64,000 nucleotides of DNA. It comes from Methanomethylovorans sp041447285 (lineage in GTDB: Archaea > Halobacteriota > Methanosarcinia > Methanosarcinales > Methanosarcinaceae). The notes beneath the pieces were generated by a model, which was given only the letters and a program-made list of their open reading frames with translations, was not told where the DNA came from and did not search any database. The stretch lies in the NCBI RefSeq assembly GCF_041447285.1, contig NZ_JBGMEB010000020.1, positions 24,310-88,309 on the forward strand, in the 5' to 3' direction. Shown here piece after piece: positions 26,830-34,840 of this stretch. Made by a program: the position numbers and the translations under genes. Within the stretch, counting starts at the first letter, position 1, and each line of letters begins with the position of its first letter.

Positions 26830-28752
26830 ATGACCAAAATGGATTTTGCATATAGAAAGGTTGTTGTAAAAAATATTGGCGGATTACACTATATTGAAAC
26901 CGAGATCTTGCCAGGTCTAAATGTAATGGAACAACCAAACGCATCTGGTAAAACATCCTTTTTGAGGGCTTTTTCGCTTCTGGTGACACCTTCTGGAATT
27001 CACAACGATTTGGGTTACATTCTCAGGTCTATGTCTTCAGAAGGGTTTGTATCTATCATCGATAAAGATAAAAATGAGATCAGAAAAACGATCGTAAGGA
27101 ATCAGAATAATATTGTGGTTTCTGGACAGGACATGTTCACTCCTGAAGTTTCAGAGCTGGTAAAAAGATTTGCCATAGGAGGCAGCGATAATGAGATCCT
27201 TTCAGCCATTCGCTCTGGAAAAAACCTCCGGAGTCTTATTGCTGTTGACACTAATATTATAGAGAAACTGAAGTACGAAATCAGAGTTAAGGAAAGTGAA
27301 CTAGTAAAGTTTTCAGATGAGTTGAAGATAGCTCTGAACGCTCCGCATGAAAAATTATCAGCAGAAAAGAAAAAACGCATACTAATGGAAGAGATCAAAG
27401 AACTTGAACAAAAACATACGATTCTCAAAAAACAACATGATAGTATAGCTCTTTCTAATGTTGAAAACAGCGGAATAAGCAATGAAAAACTTAAGGCCAA
27501 ATCATCTGAACTACAACAAATAGACTCGAAGATCAATGATAGCAATAGAAATGTCGAATCCAAGAAAGAAAAAATAGAGAAACTTTCCCGTGAAATCCAC
27601 TCAATACGTAGAAATCTGGATCGCCTTGGAAATGTTGATTCTCACGAAATCGACAGGATTGATAAAGATGTGGAAAACATTGAATATCAAATACAAAAAT
27701 TTGCTTCGGAGATATCTTCCCTGGATATGACGGCCCAGGCTGCCAGAAATCTTGTAAAACACTTAGAGGATAATCCTCCAACCGATAAACTACTGGATGC
27801 TTTATCAGATGATTTTCATGTATCTTGTCCACTCTGTGGGCATGATTCCGGAATTGAAACGATTAAGAAGCAAATTGAATCTATCACAGAAAAAAGAGCA
27901 AAGATCCAGTCAGCTATCAAAAAACTAGAACAAGACAAACATGGTTTAATAAAAGAAAGGAATTTTCTGATCCAGAAAAAATCAGAAATTTCTGAAGCAA
28001 TTTCTCTACTTCGGTCTAAGGAAATGGCCATCAATCAGGAAGGCCACAGTATCAATACAATAGAACAAACAATTGATGAACTTAAGCTTAAAAAAGAAAA
28101 GCTATATCTTGAAATCATGGAACTGTCAAAAACAATTAATGACCTCTTTGTTAGCATTACTATGGATCTTGCCAAAACCAACGAATCCATCGGAAATAAA
28201 AAAAGCATACTTGATCAGCTCAAAGAGGAGATTTTGCGGTATGATGGGACTATTCGTGAGATCGATAAGAAAAAACATCTCATTGCCGACCTAAAAAAGG
28301 AAGTGAATGATACTAAATCCCAGCTTCATAAAATTGAACTTCGCATTCAGGAGCAATTCAATAAAGCAATTCAGGAAATCTATCTTATACTGGAATTCGA
28401 TAGCAACGTGGGTAGAATAATTCTGGATCAAAATTATGATCTTGTGGTTTCAAGAAAAACTGATAAAGACAGTGTATACCGGGATATGGATTCCATTAAA
28501 ACTTTGAGTAAATCGGAGCTTGAAGTAATAGGATTAACCATAATGATCAGCGGATATATAGTTAATAACCTGAGAGAATATTTCCCCTGCATTTTATTTG
28601 ATGAGCTTACATTTTTGGATCCCAATCGGCTGAAAAGCCTTATGGATTACATGGGGAAAATTACGGGCTCAGTCATACTTACAAAGCTTCCGCCAGAAAC
28701 AGATACAATGAAAAAGAGGCAAGTAGGGATATCTTCCAAATCAATTACCTGA
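26830..28752 (+). CDS. Archaea-specific SMC/Rad50-like ATPase
   Basis: A 640-residue protein with the SMC/Rad50 layout. The N-terminal ATPase half has a Walker A in QPNASGKTS (about residues 35-43, with the usual first Gly replaced). Long coiled coils flank a zinc-hook-like CPLCG near residue 333. A signature-like LSKSELEVIGL lies near 559 and Walker B CILFDELTFLD near 587-597. At 640 residues it is shorter than Rad50 and matches the archaea-specific SMC-related group known from haloarchaea. It heads a three-gene unit with an RdfA-like gene. A role in chromosome or cell-shape organisation is inferred from those relatives. Confidence 0.8.
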   Translation: MTKMDFAYRKVVVKNIGGLHYIETEILPGLNVMEQPNASGKTSFLRAFSLLVTPSGIHNDLGYILRSMSSEGFVSIIDKDKNEIRKTIVRNQNNIVVSGQDMFTPEVSELVKRFAIGGSDNEILSAIRSGKNLRSLIAVDTNIIEKLKYEIRVKESELVKFSDELKIALNAPHEKLSAEKKKRILMEEIKELEQKHTILKKQHDSIALSNVENSGISNEKLKAKSSELQQIDSKINDSNRNVESKKEKIEKLSREIHSIRRNLDRLGNVDSHEIDRIDKDVENIEYQIQKFASEISSLDMTAQAARNLVKHLEDNPPTDKLLDALSDDFHVSCPLCGHDSGIETIKKQIESITEKRAKIQSAIKKLEQDKHGLIKERNFLIQKKSEISEAISLLRSKEMAINQEGHSINTIEQTIDELKLKKEKLYLEIMELSKTINDLFVSITMDLAKTNESIGNKKSILDQLKEEILRYDGTIREIDKKKHLIADLKKEVNDTKSQLHKIELRIQEQFNKAIQEIYLILEFDSNVGRIILDQNYDLVVSRKTDKDSVYRDMDSIKTLSKSELEVIGLTIMISGYIVNNLREYFPCILFDELTFLDPNRLKSLMDYMGKITGSVILTKLPPETDTMKKRQVGISSKSIT

Positions 28753-28776
28753 GCAATTCAAGGCTGTGGTCATATA

Positions 28777-29400
28777 ATGGAAAAGAAGTCAGTATCTGTT
28801 GTAACGAATTGCCATATATGTAATATCCTGAATAACGAGATCCTCGACAAAAGTATTAATGAGTGGCTGATCGATCACTATTCTGGAGAACACATCGAAC
28901 CATTAAGCATTGCTGCCTTAACAAACAGGTTCAATGAGCAACTTCTTCAATACTATTTTTTGAAACAGCATCCAAATATTGACCCGACATTTGACTTTGA
29001 AGTATTGAGGGAATACTTGCAGGAAGTGTATCTTGACAATGATGATCATATTGATAGCAAGCTGTTTTCTATTGGAAATTCTATCATAAAACATTTTGAA
29101 CTGGACCCAATTTTTCTTTCAACACGACTGGTAGCTCCACACACCATGCAACATCATCTTCAAAATTGTCTGGCGATCAGACCCGACAAACTAAGCTCTG
29201 AAGAAAGTCTCCACGTTAAATTTCTGCAGGCTACCGAGTTTGCTCACAAGATATTGCAAAGTCCGCTTGATATTGCAATAAACAACGGCCTTGCATCTGC
29301 AGATACACAAATTGATATTTATATCAAAGATATAACAACTGGAGAAATGCGTCCTATTAAGGAATGGATTACAAAAATCTCTAAAGGGAGAGTAATTTAG
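28777..29400 (+). CDS. RdfA-like protein
   Basis: The 207-residue protein follows the SMC-like gene by 24 bp. A CXXC at residues 12-15 (NCHICN), the early region with LSIAALTNRFNEQLLQYYFL, and APHTMQHHLQNCLAI (about 118-132) line up well with RdfA of haloarchaea, a rod-shape factor in Haloferax volcanii. There the corresponding segment has the pattern VSHQTVHxHLRxCL. Gene order next to an SMC-like ATPase is also the haloarchaeal one. The assignment is from recalled family pattern, not a search. Confidence 0.65.
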   Translation: MEKKSVSVVTNCHICNILNNEILDKSINEWLIDHYSGEHIEPLSIAALTNRFNEQLLQYYFLKQHPNIDPTFDFEVLREYLQEVYLDNDDHIDSKLFSIGNSIIKHFELDPIFLSTRLVAPHTMQHHLQNCLAIRPDKLSSEESLHVKFLQATEFAHKILQSPLDIAINNGLASADTQIDIYIKDITTGEMRPIKEWITKISKGRVI

Positions 29401-29402
29401 CC

Positions 29403-29867
29403 ATGTTAGCACATCTGCGCATCATGTCGGTCATTAACCTATTTACTAGCATGAATACGACACGTATTGCCGAGTTTGCAAACTTACCTCGAACAACAAA
29501 CAATGCGGAAATACTTGAATTATCTCAGGTTGGACTTATCAGGGAATCTGAAAGATCAACTCCACACATGACATACTGGGAATTGACTCCTATGGGTATC
29601 GAATTACTTGATACTTACCGCAGACTTCTTCCGGCAGATTGTCTAGTTAGTATTGACACACTTAAAGAAAGCAATAGGGAAAATTGTTTGAAAATAATTA
29701 ATTCATTAAAGGAATCTGAAAAAACAAAAAAAACACTTTTGGAACAGCTTGGCATTGCAAATAAAGAGCTGGAACTATGTTTAACTTTTCTTTTAAGAAC
29801 AGGTTATCTTCAACTTGACGAATCAAATAATACTCTATATTACAAATTAAATATCAGTGTAATGTGA
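29403..29867 (+). CDS. Winged-helix DNA-binding protein
   Basis: The 154-residue protein starts 2 bp after the RdfA-like stop, so it is in the same operon. The N-terminal half looks like a winged helix (MNTTRIAEFANLPRTTNNAEILELSQVGLI, then WELTPMGIELLDTY). A second helix-turn-helix-like segment is possible near 105-140 (TLLEQLGIANKELELCLTFLLRTGYL). It probably regulates the operon or acts with the SMC-like ATPase on DNA; both are inference. Confidence 0.65.
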   Translation: MLAHLRIMSVINLFTSMNTTRIAEFANLPRTTNNAEILELSQVGLIRESERSTPHMTYWELTPMGIELLDTYRRLLPADCLVSIDTLKESNRENCLKIINSLKESEKTKKTLLEQLGIANKELELCLTFLLRTGYLQLDESNNTLYYKLNISVM

Positions 29868-29994
29868 TAATACAGATAAGTTCTTCATGTAACTTTTTGA
29901 ATTAATTGCTATACTAATCTCATCCATCTGAATCCATTCTTTGCTGTCTTTTTAAATAGTAGTGATTGAATTTTCAGCAAAAAATAGAAATTAT

Positions 29995-30026
29995 CAGTTC
30001 ATTTAGTGGCCATAATTTATTTATAT
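29995..30026 (+). promoter_or_regulatory. Island promoter motif, copy 1
   Basis: CAGTTC (29995-30000), then TAGTGGCCATAAT, then the TATA-like TTTATTTATATTG. It fits the consensus CAGTTC-N4-AATGGCYATAAT shared by eight sites. A short structured transcript would follow. Confidence 0.6.
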
Positions 30027-30045
30027 TGTGTGTTCTTTGATATTA

Positions 30046-30165
30046 ATGTCAAAAACGAATCTTAGAACAAGAAACAGCAACTATGGGATAGAGGATGAGT
30101 AAAAACCCTCGATTAGGGGGTTGAATCCATAAAAATGGGTGATCAGCGCATCACCCATTTCCTAA
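30046..30165 (+). ncRNA. Possible short transcript with 18-codon leaderless ORF and hairpins
   Basis: About 25 bp after the TATA box of motif copy 1 lies an ATG (30046) opening an 18-codon frame, MSKTNLRTRNSNYGIEDE, that stops at 30102. Two hairpins follow: a weak one (AACCC / GGGTT, about 30104-30122) and a perfect 11-bp stem at 30133-30160. The unit is bounded by its own promoter and the next promoter, so it may be a small RNA or a tiny mRNA. Confidence 0.35.
30133..30160 (+). terminator. Perfect 11-bp hairpin
   Basis: AAATGGGTGAT (30133-30143) pairs with ATCACCCATTT (30150-30160) around a 6-base loop. It sits between promoter motif copies 1 and 2 and probably ends the first transcript. 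Confidence 0.55.
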
Positions 30166-30216
30166 TATATTGATTTTCTTCTAATAATATATTCAATTCT
30201 TGTTTATTTTCTTTCT

Positions 30217-30248
30217 CAATTCGGTCAATGGCTAAAATTCTTATATAC
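30217..30248 (+). promoter_or_regulatory. Island promoter motif, copy 2
   Basis: CAATTC, GGTCAATGGCTAAAAT and TATA-like CTTATATAC. It lies about 55 bp upstream of the TTG start of the secreted protein gene at 30302. Confidence 0.65.
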
Positions 30249-30301
30249 TTTGTTTGACTTCAATACTTATTGCAAAAATCAAGAAATAAGGAGAATAAAG
30301 A

Positions 30302-30757
30302 TTGAATAGGATAATAATGGGATTTGTAGTATTTTTGCTGTGTATTACAGTCGCTGGAGCAAGTGCTTCTAATAGCGAAGATGAAGTATCATTGATTTCT
30401 GCATCGGACCTCGGGTACAAGATAATCCCTGCAGAAATAACAGATAGTGATATTGGAATAAAATCAGTATATGATACTATAACCCAAGGAGAGACAAACT
30501 GGCATAGTAAGACAGTTAGCACGAATATTCAAAGCATGACTGTTAACTTGGACTGGGGAGATACAAGTGATTCCCTAAGACTTAGTATATATAATCCAAA
30601 TAATTATTGTATAGGAACTTATTATGATTCTGCCGATGGAACAATTAATGGAAGGATTAGAATATACATTACTAATAGTAATGGTATAGAAAAAGGAACT
30701 TGGAAATACAAGGTATACGGTTACTCAGTTAGTGGAACTGAAGACTATTCGATTTAA
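30302..30757 (+). CDS. Secreted protein with PPC-like beta domain
   Basis: TTG start at 30302 after AAGGAGA. A signal peptide (IMGFVVFLLCITVAGASAS, about residues 5-23) is followed by a beta-rich domain. MTVNLDWGDTSDSLRLSIYN and the end GTWKYKVYGYSVSG resemble pre-peptidase C-terminal (PPC) domains, which often accompany exported proteins. It is first in a run of seven plus-strand genes, 12 bp before a membrane-anchored regulator. The function is unknown. Confidence 0.65.
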   Translation: MNRIIMGFVVFLLCITVAGASASNSEDEVSLISASDLGYKIIPAEITDSDIGIKSVYDTITQGETNWHSKTVSTNIQSMTVNLDWGDTSDSLRLSIYNPNNYCIGTYYDSADGTINGRIRIYITNSNGIEKGTWKYKVYGYSVSGTEDYSI

Positions 30758-30769
30758 AGGTTGTAGAAT

Positions 30770-31477
30770 ATGAAAAGAATACTTCTGGCAAGTATAATTA
30801 TTTTCTTTTTTTTCACATCGCCTTGCTATTGTAAAGATTATGTAATTCTAACCCAACCTGATCCAAACTTGATCAATGATGACAGTGGTGCAGATGCCAA
30901 TATGACTTTTTGGGATTTGCCACTTTCTTTACAACTGGTCACAATTAGTTCACTTGTCTTAGCACTCGGTTGGAAGATGGCTGCGGTATTAATCGCAAGG
31001 ATAAAAGACGAGAATAATGATAATCGCCTGAAGATTCTTCAATTCATTGAAAGAAATCCTGGAATTAGTGTTAATTCCGTTAAAAGGGATTTAAGCCTTA
31101 AAAGAGGAACTATCCGATACCATATAAGCGTTCTTAAAGAAGCTGGAAAAATCGTATTATTAAAAAACGGCAATTATGTCAGCTTATTCAAGAAAGATCA
31201 AGATGTATTAAACAATTTATATTCCAGAAACATCGAGCCTTATTTGCAAGGTATTACCTGTAAAAAGATATGCTGGTTAATATATGAAAATCCGGGTATT
31301 ACAAATAAAGAGATATCTGAAGAATTAGGACTTACAAAAAGTGCTATTACTTCCCATATTCACAAGCTGGCAGAAAATGGATACTTGGTTGTAGAACCAA
31401 ATGGCAAATCAAAGAATTATTATTTCAAAGAGAATTGCCATCCGGATATGATTCAGTACTTTGAAAGAATTGATTAA
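30770..31477 (+). CDS. Membrane-anchored tandem winged-helix regulator
   Basis: Signal peptide (residues 1-21), a short external segment, one membrane helix (about 50-75, LSLQLVTISSLVLALGWKMA), then two winged-helix domains inside. The first is around residues 85-125 (NPGISVNSVKRDLSLKRGTI) and the second around 165-210 (NPGITNKEISEELGLTKSAI). This is a one-component sensor layout seen in Methanosarcinales. It is the only clear regulator in the surface-protein island and a good candidate for the protein that reads the shared promoter motif. Confidence 0.78.
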   Translation: MKRILLASIIIFFFFTSPCYCKDYVILTQPDPNLINDDSGADANMTFWDLPLSLQLVTISSLVLALGWKMAAVLIARIKDENNDNRLKILQFIERNPGISVNSVKRDLSLKRGTIRYHISVLKEAGKIVLLKNGNYVSLFKKDQDVLNNLYSRNIEPYLQGITCKKICWLIYENPGITNKEISEELGLTKSAITSHIHKLAENGYLVVEPNGKSKNYYFKENCHPDMIQYFERID

Positions 31478-31513
31478 ACTGCTTATTCCCTTTAAATTAA
31501 GAAAGGTGACGGT

Positions 31514-31717
31514 ATGCAAGAAAATAGAATAAAAAATGTGCAAGCAATTGGCTTGTTTTTAGTAGGACTTGGGAGTATTATAACTACATTGACATATATT
31601 TATAGTTTATTAGAATATTTCTCTATTGTGGGGATGATCGTTTTCTTAATCGGGACATTTTACTTTTGGAAATCTGAAAAAATGAGAAGACAAAACAAAC
31701 ATATAATTAAACAATAG
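31514..31717 (+). CDS. Small membrane protein, two helices
   Basis: 67 residues with GGTGACGGT just before the ATG. Two membrane helices (about 10-30 and 35-52) and a basic tail RRQNKHIIKQ. No family is recognised. It is the first of four consecutive tiny membrane-protein genes. Confidence 0.6.
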   Translation: MQENRIKNVQAIGLFLVGLGSIITTLTYIYSLLEYFSIVGMIVFLIGTFYFWKSEKMRRQNKHIIKQ

Positions 31718-31746
31718 TCAATTGGAAAAAATCAGGAAAAGGTAAC

Positions 31747-31911
31747 ATGGATGAATCCCTTATAAAAAGCCGACTCTTGTATTTCATCATACCTCTTATC
31801 GTATGCATGTTATTAGGATATTTGTCTCATGATTTAATTAGTGGAATTCGTTCCGGGATTGCTATTGGAATCGGGTTCTTAATAGGAAGAGGGCTAGTAG
31901 GAGAGCATTGA
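31747..31911 (+). CDS. Small membrane protein, 54 aa
   Basis: Begins MDESLIKSRLLYF. Two hydrophobic helices, the second with a glycine-zipper look (GIRSGIAIGIGFLIGRGLVG), which suggests helix packing or oligomerisation. AAGGTAAC precedes the ATG. No homologue is recognised. Confidence 0.55.
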   Translation: MDESLIKSRLLYFIIPLIVCMLLGYLSHDLISGIRSGIAIGIGFLIGRGLVGEH

Positions 31912-31930
31912 AAGAGGAGTAGATTAGAAA

Positions 31931-32107
31931 ATGCAAATGGAAATAGTATTAGTATTAGTATTACCGGCCCTTTTTGCAGGAGCAATGCTGTTTCGTCAAA
32001 AATACCATCGGCATCATTTTTCATTCCAAAGATCAATACTTTTCGCTGCTGTGGCTACATTTGTGCTATATGCAGGAATGATAATTGAATTGCAGTTACT
32101 ATATTGA
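31931..32107 (+). CDS. Small membrane protein, 58 aa
   Basis: Begins MQMEIVLVLVLPALFAGAML, then a His/basic loop (RQKYHRHHF), then a second helix ending IIELQLLY. GAGGAG lies 13 bp upstream. The function is unknown. Confidence 0.5.
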   Translation: MQMEIVLVLVLPALFAGAMLFRQKYHRHHFSFQRSILFAAVATFVLYAGMIIELQLLY

Positions 32108-32120
32108 ATATGAGGTATAA

Positions 32121-32318
32121 ATGGGGAAAGAAAAATACGGTCTGTTATCCAGACTATTTTCGACACTTGCTATTATAGTTGCATTATACAATGCTTATAA
32201 CACATGGTTTTACGATTTTTATAGCTCTTCTCTTAATCTTCTTGTTCTTGTTTTCATAGTACTTTCCATTTCTTTTAACAAAAAGAACGATCAAACAAAA
32301 TCAGGTGATGCAAAATGA
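32121..32318 (+). CDS. Small membrane protein, 65 aa
   Basis: Two membrane helices and a polar tail (KKNDQTKSGDAK). GAGGT lies before the ATG, and the stop overlaps the next ATG by 4 bp (coupled translation). The function is unknown. Confidence 0.6.
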   Translation: MGKEKYGLLSRLFSTLAIIVALYNAYNTWFYDFYSSSLNLLVLVFIVLSISFNKKNDQTKSGDAK

Positions 32319-33049
32319 ATAAGATACTAAAATATGGATTAGTCGTTGTAGGAATCCTGCTACTATTTGTAGTGGGTATACTAAGCTTCTATACAATAGC
32401 TCCTATGCCAAACACAGGCCCTGCACAAGGTACAATCTCTGAAAAAGATATTCAGAAAGATGAAATCATTCCCAATGAAGCAACAAGTTCTCATGATGAA
32501 GAAGAGGCTTTGACTAACAAAACTACTATTGCTATCAGTGCATCGCTGGTATATCTGAATTTCACGCAGCTTAATCAGCAATCTGAACTCATTATAACTG
32601 GTACTGTTAAAGAGATCCTTCCTTCAAAATGGAACACACCTGATGGAAAAAGACGAGTCAATGCAATTGAAGATATTCCGGAAAATGATACAATGTACAC
32701 TGATATTATTATCAGGGTCGATCAGTGTCTCAAAGGTTCACTCGAAGATCAGGAGATCAGGGTACGTAATATGGGAGGAGAGGATGATATTGTTAGAATT
32801 GATTGGGAAGATGAACCATCTTTCAAGGAGAATGAGAAAGTGTTATTGTATCTTTGTGAGGACACATATCCAGTAACAAAGGATATTGGCCCGAAACACT
32901 ATGTTGTAACAGGCTTTTCTTTGGGAAAATTCACACTAACAGATGATGGACTGGCAATAAGAGAATACGAATATGTTAACCAGACAGAATTGCTGGATTC
33001 AATCAAGAAGGAGTACGAGCCGACTATTAAGGGCATCGAGGAAATGTGA
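32315..33049 (+). CDS. Membrane-anchored extracytoplasmic protein of unknown function
   Basis: 244 residues. An N-terminal membrane anchor (about 7-30) is followed by a polar linker and a beta-rich domain from about residue 75 (LNQQSELIITGTVKEILPSKW, TDIIIRVDQCLKG, EKVLLYL). This SEliixGxV pattern recurs in uncharacterised secreted proteins of archaea and bacteria, where the domain is thought to be OB- or beta-sandwich-like. Last gene of its operon. Confidence 0.6.
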   Translation: MNKILKYGLVVVGILLLFVVGILSFYTIAPMPNTGPAQGTISEKDIQKDEIIPNEATSSHDEEEALTNKTTIAISASLVYLNFTQLNQQSELIITGTVKEILPSKWNTPDGKRRVNAIEDIPENDTMYTDIIIRVDQCLKGSLEDQEIRVRNMGGEDDIVRIDWEDEPSFKENEKVLLYLCEDTYPVTKDIGPKHYVVTGFSLGKFTLTDDGLAIREYEYVNQTELLDSIKKEYEPTIKGIEEM

Positions 33050-33095
33050 GAAGATTGCCCTTTTTATTTTTCTGGGATATTGAACATATAGCTGC

Positions 33096-33268
33096 CTTTC
33101 CGCAGATGTCAAGAAAAAAACAGGTATTTTCTCTTTTCAGGAATTCGTGTAGATAATATCCAATATTTGTAATACTATATGTTATTAATATATTAAATAG
33201 TAATACACATATTTGAAAAATAACTGCAATTCAGATAATTGGCAAAATTCCAAGACATCTGCGGAAAG
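33096..33268. repeat. Element bounded by 15-bp perfect inverted repeats (MITE-like)
   Basis: CTTTCCGCAGATGTC (33096-33110) and its exact reverse complement (33254-33268) flank 143 bp of AT-rich DNA with no frame. Outside the arms a weaker similarity (ATATAG-like) continues. I see no clear target-site duplication. Confidence 0.45.
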
Positions 33269-33284
33269 TGGGATATAGGCATTT

Positions 33285-33758
33285 TCATTTTGGGAATATA
33301 TAAGGCATCAACAAATCAGCAACATGATTGAAAATCATGATCAGTAAGATAAAGAAATTGAAAGTAAACTCTTTTGATCTTTGTGTTTCAGCAAGCCGAC
33401 TTCTTGATATAAAGTATATCAAGAATATGAGAATATATCCTCCAGCCAAATTAACATCACTGATTAGTATGTAACGCGGTGATATGATGACTATTACAGC
33501 ATACCATAATATCATGCCAATTACATTGCTCATAATACTGATCTTATCATCTATCTTTTTGTTGGAGTCAATAACGTTCTTTGATAAAAGGTAGTGACAT
33601 GATGCTAAAGAAAATGCTATCGGACCATACATAATCCAATCAGATATTGGAGTGGTTTTTTCTACAGACATGAACACTGAAAAAGACCAGATTAGATAAA
33701 CAGTGAAACCTACTATATATCCTAACAATTCCTTTAATTCCATATTAGTTCTCGACAT
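33285..33758 (-). CDS. Four-to-five-helix membrane protein (paralogue A)
   Basis: About 157 residues from MSRTNMELKELLG; ATG 33758 follows GTGAGG, while a longer start at 33770 lacks one. Pattern: LIWSFSVFMS helix, WIMYGP, a polar KKIDDKISI loop, two further helices, then a charged RSRLAETQRSKEF motif before the last helix. Closely similar to the gene at 36279 and distantly to 60664. The function is unknown. Confidence 0.7.
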   Translation of the reverse strand: MSRTNMELKELLGYIVGFTVYLIWSFSVFMSVEKTTPISDWIMYGPIAFSLASCHYLLSKNVIDSNKKIDDKISIMSNVIGMILWYAVIVIISPRYILISDVNLAGGYILIFLIYFISRSRLAETQRSKEFTFNFFILLIMIFNHVADLLMPYIFPK

Positions 33759-33916
33759 TCGCCTCACCATTTGTTAATTAAGCTGTTTCCAAATACGGTC
33801 CTTGTCCTGTAACAAGCTCTCCCTTCAGTGACTTCCATTCATCTTGAGGACCTAATAACTGGATATCCATAGTATTCTCTATAACTGTTTGCCTCCAATA
33901 GGAGTTCATATAGATG

Positions 33917-33950
33917 ATAGTTCAGGTAATGGCTATAATAGTTTAATAAG
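33917..33950 (+). promoter_or_regulatory. Island promoter motif, copy 3
   Basis: TAGTTC, GGTAATGGCTATAAT and TATA-like AGTTTAATAAG. It lies about 105 bp before the caspase-fold-like gene. The leader then contains a 7-bp hairpin ATATCCA / TGGATAT near 33990-34010. Confidence 0.65.
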
Positions 33951-34053
33951 AATATAACCTTTATTCATTGAACATATTTATAAAATGTATTTAATATCCA
34001 CATGATGGATATGTACACTAAAATCGTTTAGTAACAAGTTCAAGAGGAGTAAG

Positions 34054-34821
34054 ATGAATAAAATTCTACAATTAAGAACATATCATGTTGCAACATGTAT
34101 TATGCTATTGCTAGCACTAATTACGCTTGATTCCACTGTAGTATCTGCAGGAACTGGTGATGGAAATGATGTTTCTTCTCCAGAAGTTGGTGTTGAATGG
34201 GTAAATGATTATACATGGCCATCAGCCGATCTATCATATTGTGACGATTCGGCAAATGGATTATATAATAAACTGGGAAATGTTGGATGGACAAAAAGAT
34301 TCAACAAAGGAAATAGTAATGCAAAAGCATCTCATTTTGAGCAGGCAAATCAAGATTCTCAATATATTGATTCTGTAGATATTGCTTTGTATTCTGGACA
34401 TGGTTCCACAGACAAGCTAGATGTATCAACTGTAACTGAAAAAGTATACCACAATGAAGCCGAGTGGGGGGATTATGATTTAGAATGGATAGGTTTGGAC
34501 TGCTGTCTAGCTGGAACAAGTGATTTTTCGTCATCATTTAATGGAGCACATCTTATTCTAGGTTTTTCGACGACAGCATATGATTCTGATCTTGGGTCCC
34601 ATTGGGCCGATTATCTTGTTGATAGTGGTGCAAATGATATCGCATATACAGTTAAAAACTCATGGTTTTATGGTGCAGACATAGATCAACCAAATGGAAA
34701 AATTGGGAAAGTAATGGGAGAAACATCCAGCTGTGGAAACGATTACATCTGGGGACAAGGGACTGTGATCGCAGATCCATCTGTAGATGGGTCTTTTACA
34801 TCTTGGACATACAACATGTAA
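34054..34821 (+). CDS. Secreted caspase-fold-like protein (DUF6345-like)
   Basis: Signal peptide at residues 1-32. The mature part has a clan CD-like catalytic pattern: DVALYSGHG with the putative catalytic His (about residue 116), and LEWIGLDCCLAG with a putative catalytic Cys (about 152). It resembles the DUF6345 family, thought to have a caspase/gingipain-type fold. If active it would be an extracellular cysteine protease. GAGGAG precedes ATG 34054. It is followed 19 bp later by a propeptide-like gene, probably its partner. Confidence 0.65.
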   Translation: MNKILQLRTYHVATCIMLLLALITLDSTVVSAGTGDGNDVSSPEVGVEWVNDYTWPSADLSYCDDSANGLYNKLGNVGWTKRFNKGNSNAKASHFEQANQDSQYIDSVDIALYSGHGSTDKLDVSTVTEKVYHNEAEWGDYDLEWIGLDCCLAGTSDFSSSFNGAHLILGFSTTAYDSDLGSHWADYLVDSGANDIAYTVKNSWFYGADIDQPNGKIGKVMGETSSCGNDYIWGQGTVIADPSVDGSFTSWTYNM

Positions 34822-34840
34822 TAGCAGAGAGGTTGTTTCA

